64,000 nucleotides of DNA from Psychrobacter sp. P11F6 (GTDB lineage: Bacteria > Pseudomonadota > Gammaproteobacteria > Pseudomonadales > Moraxellaceae): contig NZ_CM003594.1 of the NCBI RefSeq assembly GCF_001435295.1, forward strand, positions 1,488,001-1,552,000. Reading direction: 5' to 3'. A program made the position numbers and the translations under genes. Every line of letters begins with the position of its first letter. The stretch's first letter is position 1. Shown here one piece after another: positions 62,069-64,000 of this stretch. A model generated the notes under the pieces. The model worked only from the letters and a program-made list of their open reading frames with translations. It made no database searches and was not told where the DNA came from.

Positions 62069-62111
62069 CTGGGAAAGAAGGTTGTGTTTAGGGAGATTAT
62101 ATCATTGCTGT

Positions 62112-63560
62112 TTAGCGCTTATCATGTTTATCGCTATATCCTATCCAAAAGTCTGCATTTTCAACGCCTGCTTTTCGGGGGTCAAAGACAGGGTCAAGTC
62201 CCAGCTTCATTTGCTCATCGTAGTCTTTTAATACTTTGAGAGCGGTTTTACTGAGTAATACGATAGCGATAAAGTTGAGGTAACACATACTACCGAAGCC
62301 AATATCACCTAATGCCCACATGACGCCGACTGATTGCATACTGCCAGTGAAGCAAATGATTAAAAACACCACTTTTAATATCGGCTTTAGCACCGGATAG
62401 CGTAACTTACTATCTAAATAGACGAGCGTGGTTTCAGCGATATAGTAATAAGCAATCAAGCAAGTAAAAGCAAATAAGAAAATAGCAATCGCGACAAAAC
62501 CGCTGCCATATTGGCTAAATACTGTCGATACAGCAGCTTGGGTAAATGCGGTTCCAGCTTCAATGCCTGGCATGTTTTCGACTAGCACCATTCCTTCTGC
62601 TGGAATGACGTTATACATGCCCGTAGACAAGATCATGAGCGCAGTTGCGGTACAGACAAGAACCGTATCAACATAGATAGAAAAACTCTGTACCAAGCCT
62701 TGTTTGGCAGGATGAGATACTTCTGCGGCAGCCGAGCTGAAAGTGGCTTCGCCTGCACCAGCAACGTTTGAAAAGACTGCGCGGCGTACACCCCAAGAAA
62801 TCGCTAGACCAACAATACCACCAAATACTGCATCCATACCAAAGGCGCTTTTGAAAATGAGCGCGAACATGGCAGGTAGGTTTGAAGCATTAAAGCCTAA
62901 AACAATCACCATGAGCAAGATATAGCCGATTGCCATAAAGGGGACAACTGTGCCCGCAAAGCTGGCAATACGTTTGACACCGCCAAAGATAATAAAGGCC
63001 AATAGAGCAATGATAATGGTCCCAGTGATGACGGGCGGAATATTAAAGGCGGTATTAAAAGAGTCGGCGATGGTATTGGCTTGTACACCGGGCACCAAAA
63101 CGCCATAAGAAAGACAGGTTACCGCTGCGACTACAATAGCGAACGGTTTCATCTTAAGGCCGCGCTCAATGTAGAAAGGGGAGCCGCCGCGATATTGACC
63201 ATCGACGTCATGCTTATATACCTGCGCAAGGGTTGACTCGACAAAGGCACTGGCACCGCCAAGCAAGCCCATAACAATCATCCAAAATACCGCTCCTGGA
63301 CCACCTGCTGCGATAGCGGTGGCCACACCTGCGATATTACCAACCCCAATACGACCGGACAATGCCATACAAAAGGCTTGGAATGAGCTGATACCTTGGG
63401 TTGAGGTTTGCTTATCAAACAACAGCCTAACCATCTCTTTAAGATAGCGGAACTGTACACCGCGAGTGACAACGGTAAAATAAATGCCGACACCGAGTGC
63501 CAAATAAACTAAAGCATCGCTCCATATATAGCCGACGATAGTATTAATAATCGCTTCCAT
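62112..63560 (-). CDS. AGCS-family sodium:alanine/glycine symporter
   Basis: A 482-residue inner-membrane symporter with about ten to eleven hydrophobic segments. FQAFCMALSGRIGVGNIAGVATAIAAGGPGAVFWM (about 61-95), GGSPFYIERGLK, SWGVRRAVFSNVAGAGEA and CTATALMILSTGMYN are AGCS hallmarks. It takes up alanine or glycine with sodium. The C-terminal tail has NADFWIGYSDKHDKR. It lies 104 bases downstream of the aldehyde dehydrogenase gene, with which it may be co-transcribed. No glycine riboswitch was seen upstream. Confidence 0.93.
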   Translation of the reverse strand: MEAIINTIVGYIWSDALVYLALGVGIYFTVVTRGVQFRYLKEMVRLLFDKQTSTQGISSFQAFCMALSGRIGVGNIAGVATAIAAGGPGAVFWMIVMGLLGGASAFVESTLAQVYKHDVDGQYRGGSPFYIERGLKMKPFAIVVAAVTCLSYGVLVPGVQANTIADSFNTAFNIPPVITGTIIIALLAFIIFGGVKRIASFAGTVVPFMAIGYILLMVIVLGFNASNLPAMFALIFKSAFGMDAVFGGIVGLAISWGVRRAVFSNVAGAGEATFSSAAAEVSHPAKQGLVQSFSIYVDTVLVCTATALMILSTGMYNVIPAEGMVLVENMPGIEAGTAFTQAAVSTVFSQYGSGFVAIAIFLFAFTCLIAYYYIAETTLVYLDSKLRYPVLKPILKVVFLIICFTGSMQSVGVMWALGDIGFGSMCYLNFIAIVLLSKTALKVLKDYDEQMKLGLDPVFDPRKAGVENADFWIGYSDKHDKR

Positions 63561-63664
63561 GACCTTACTTCCCTGTAAGTATGTGACTAAAGGCTTAAAT
63601 CAGATAAGCTGCTGTTTTTATTAGTGAATACGGTTATATAACCTGTGCCTATTGAGTAAGTGAG

Positions 63665-64000
63665 CTAATTAACCACCCAGATGGTTTTAGTCTGTGCGTA
63701 TTGTGATAAAGCCTCTAAACCATTATCACGGCCGCCAAACCCTGATTGCTTATAACCGCCAAATGGCGTTGTGATATCACCTTCTGAAAAACCATTGATT
63801 GAGACTGTGCCTGCTTTAATAGACGATGCCACACGATAAGCACGCTTGATGTTCTGGGTATAAAAAGAAGCAGCGAGTCCATAGTTGGTCTCATTGGCTA
63901 ATTTGATAGCTTCTTCTTCAGTCTCAAAACTCGTCACTGCAAGCAAAGGGCCAAATACTTCTTCTTTGAATAAAGTCATATCGGCACTAACATCATCAAA
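63665..64000 (-). CDS. NAD-dependent aldehyde dehydrogenase (C-terminal part, cut by window edge)
   Basis: Only the last ~111 residues are inside the window; the frame runs open to base 64000. FDDVSADMTLFKEEVFGPLLAV (with the conserved E-E-x-FGP), ANETNYGLAASFYT, TVSINGFSEGDITTPFGGYKQSGFGGRDNGLEAL (NAD-site tail). The form resembles gamma-aminobutyraldehyde / PuuC-type enzymes, but the catalytic Cys and Glu are outside, so substrate is unclear. Confidence 0.92.
   Translation of the reverse strand, partial: FDDVSADMTLFKEEVFGPLLAVTSFETEEEAIKLANETNYGLAASFYTQNIKRAYRVASSIKAGTVSINGFSEGDITTPFGGYKQSGFGGRDNGLEALSQYAQTKTIWVVN

Noticed and set aside
63561..63664. Glycine riboswitch upstream of the AGCS symporter
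   Set aside because: The gap is short and no glycine aptamer features were seen.

Overview
The window is a bacterial chromosome segment that reads as a Moraxellaceae gammaproteobacterium, most likely Psychrobacter. The signs are moderate-to-low GC, a glnE-ilvE-(LOS sugar genes)-aspS order known from the related genus Acinetobacter, a TyrA-AroA fusion, and a non-discriminating-type AspRS. No tRNA, rRNA, CRISPR array, prophage or intact insertion sequence was seen. Genus assignment is inference from protein content and synteny.

Layout. 78-1761 (minus): tusDCBE sulfur-relay genes for 2-thiouridine. 1978-6070 (plus): glnE and ilvE. 6201-14444 (minus): a low-GC sugar cluster that sits where Acinetobacter carries its lipooligosaccharide outer-core locus. 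It holds a YrbL-like kinase fold, a capsular-type sugar transferase, a GT6 (ABO-like) transferase, two GT25 transferases, a UDP-GlcA epimerase, Ugd, a Stealth phosphotransferase and a GT8-like protein. 14734-17605 (minus): an LpxL-like acyltransferase and aspS. 17959-23789 (plus): sohB, then an acyl-CoA dehydrogenase / APH-type kinase / histidine phosphatase / SDR group resembling a split ACAD10/11 (4-hydroxy-acid) pathway. 23916-27951 (minus): a tandem pair of fadD genes. 28503-30906 (minus): fetAB and a YbgC-like thioesterase. 31128-34130 (plus): xthA, argJ and a DUF4377 lipoprotein. 34273-41516: sdaA, a RutG-like pyrimidine permease, an EamA exporter, a WG-repeat exported protein, an alpha/beta hydrolase and a 54-residue rubredoxin. 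41872-44100: apt, a small exported protein and transaldolase. 44676-51934 (plus): pheA, hisC, tyrA-aroA, rarD, folB and folK. 52073-60496: an SDR, a DUF924 gene, cysE, ytoQ, trmJ, an Hpt protein and dnaE. 60850-64000: a solitary Mrr-type endonuclease, an AGCS amino-acid symporter and the C-terminal part of an aldehyde dehydrogenase cut by the window edge.

Repeats and signals. Two copies, in opposite orientation, of a ~170-bp non-coding element with ends GGGCGTGTCCTCA / TGAGGACACGCCC flanked by TA lie at 14480-14648 and 56617-56786. There is also a 47-bp miniature (854-900) and a solitary end (51976-51988). One copy supplies the last base of the dnaE stop codon. Nearly ten copies of the heptamer GCTATTT sit just upstream of transaldolase. 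Most convergent gene pairs are separated by one long, symmetrical hairpin terminator.

Themes. The most interesting parts are the LOS-type cluster, with its ABO-like GT6 and Stealth enzymes, and the four-gene acyl-CoA/kinase/phosphatase/SDR group. The aromatic cluster (chorismate to Phe and Tyr, with a class II-type AroA), the folate pair and the metabolic genes look like ordinary housekeeping.
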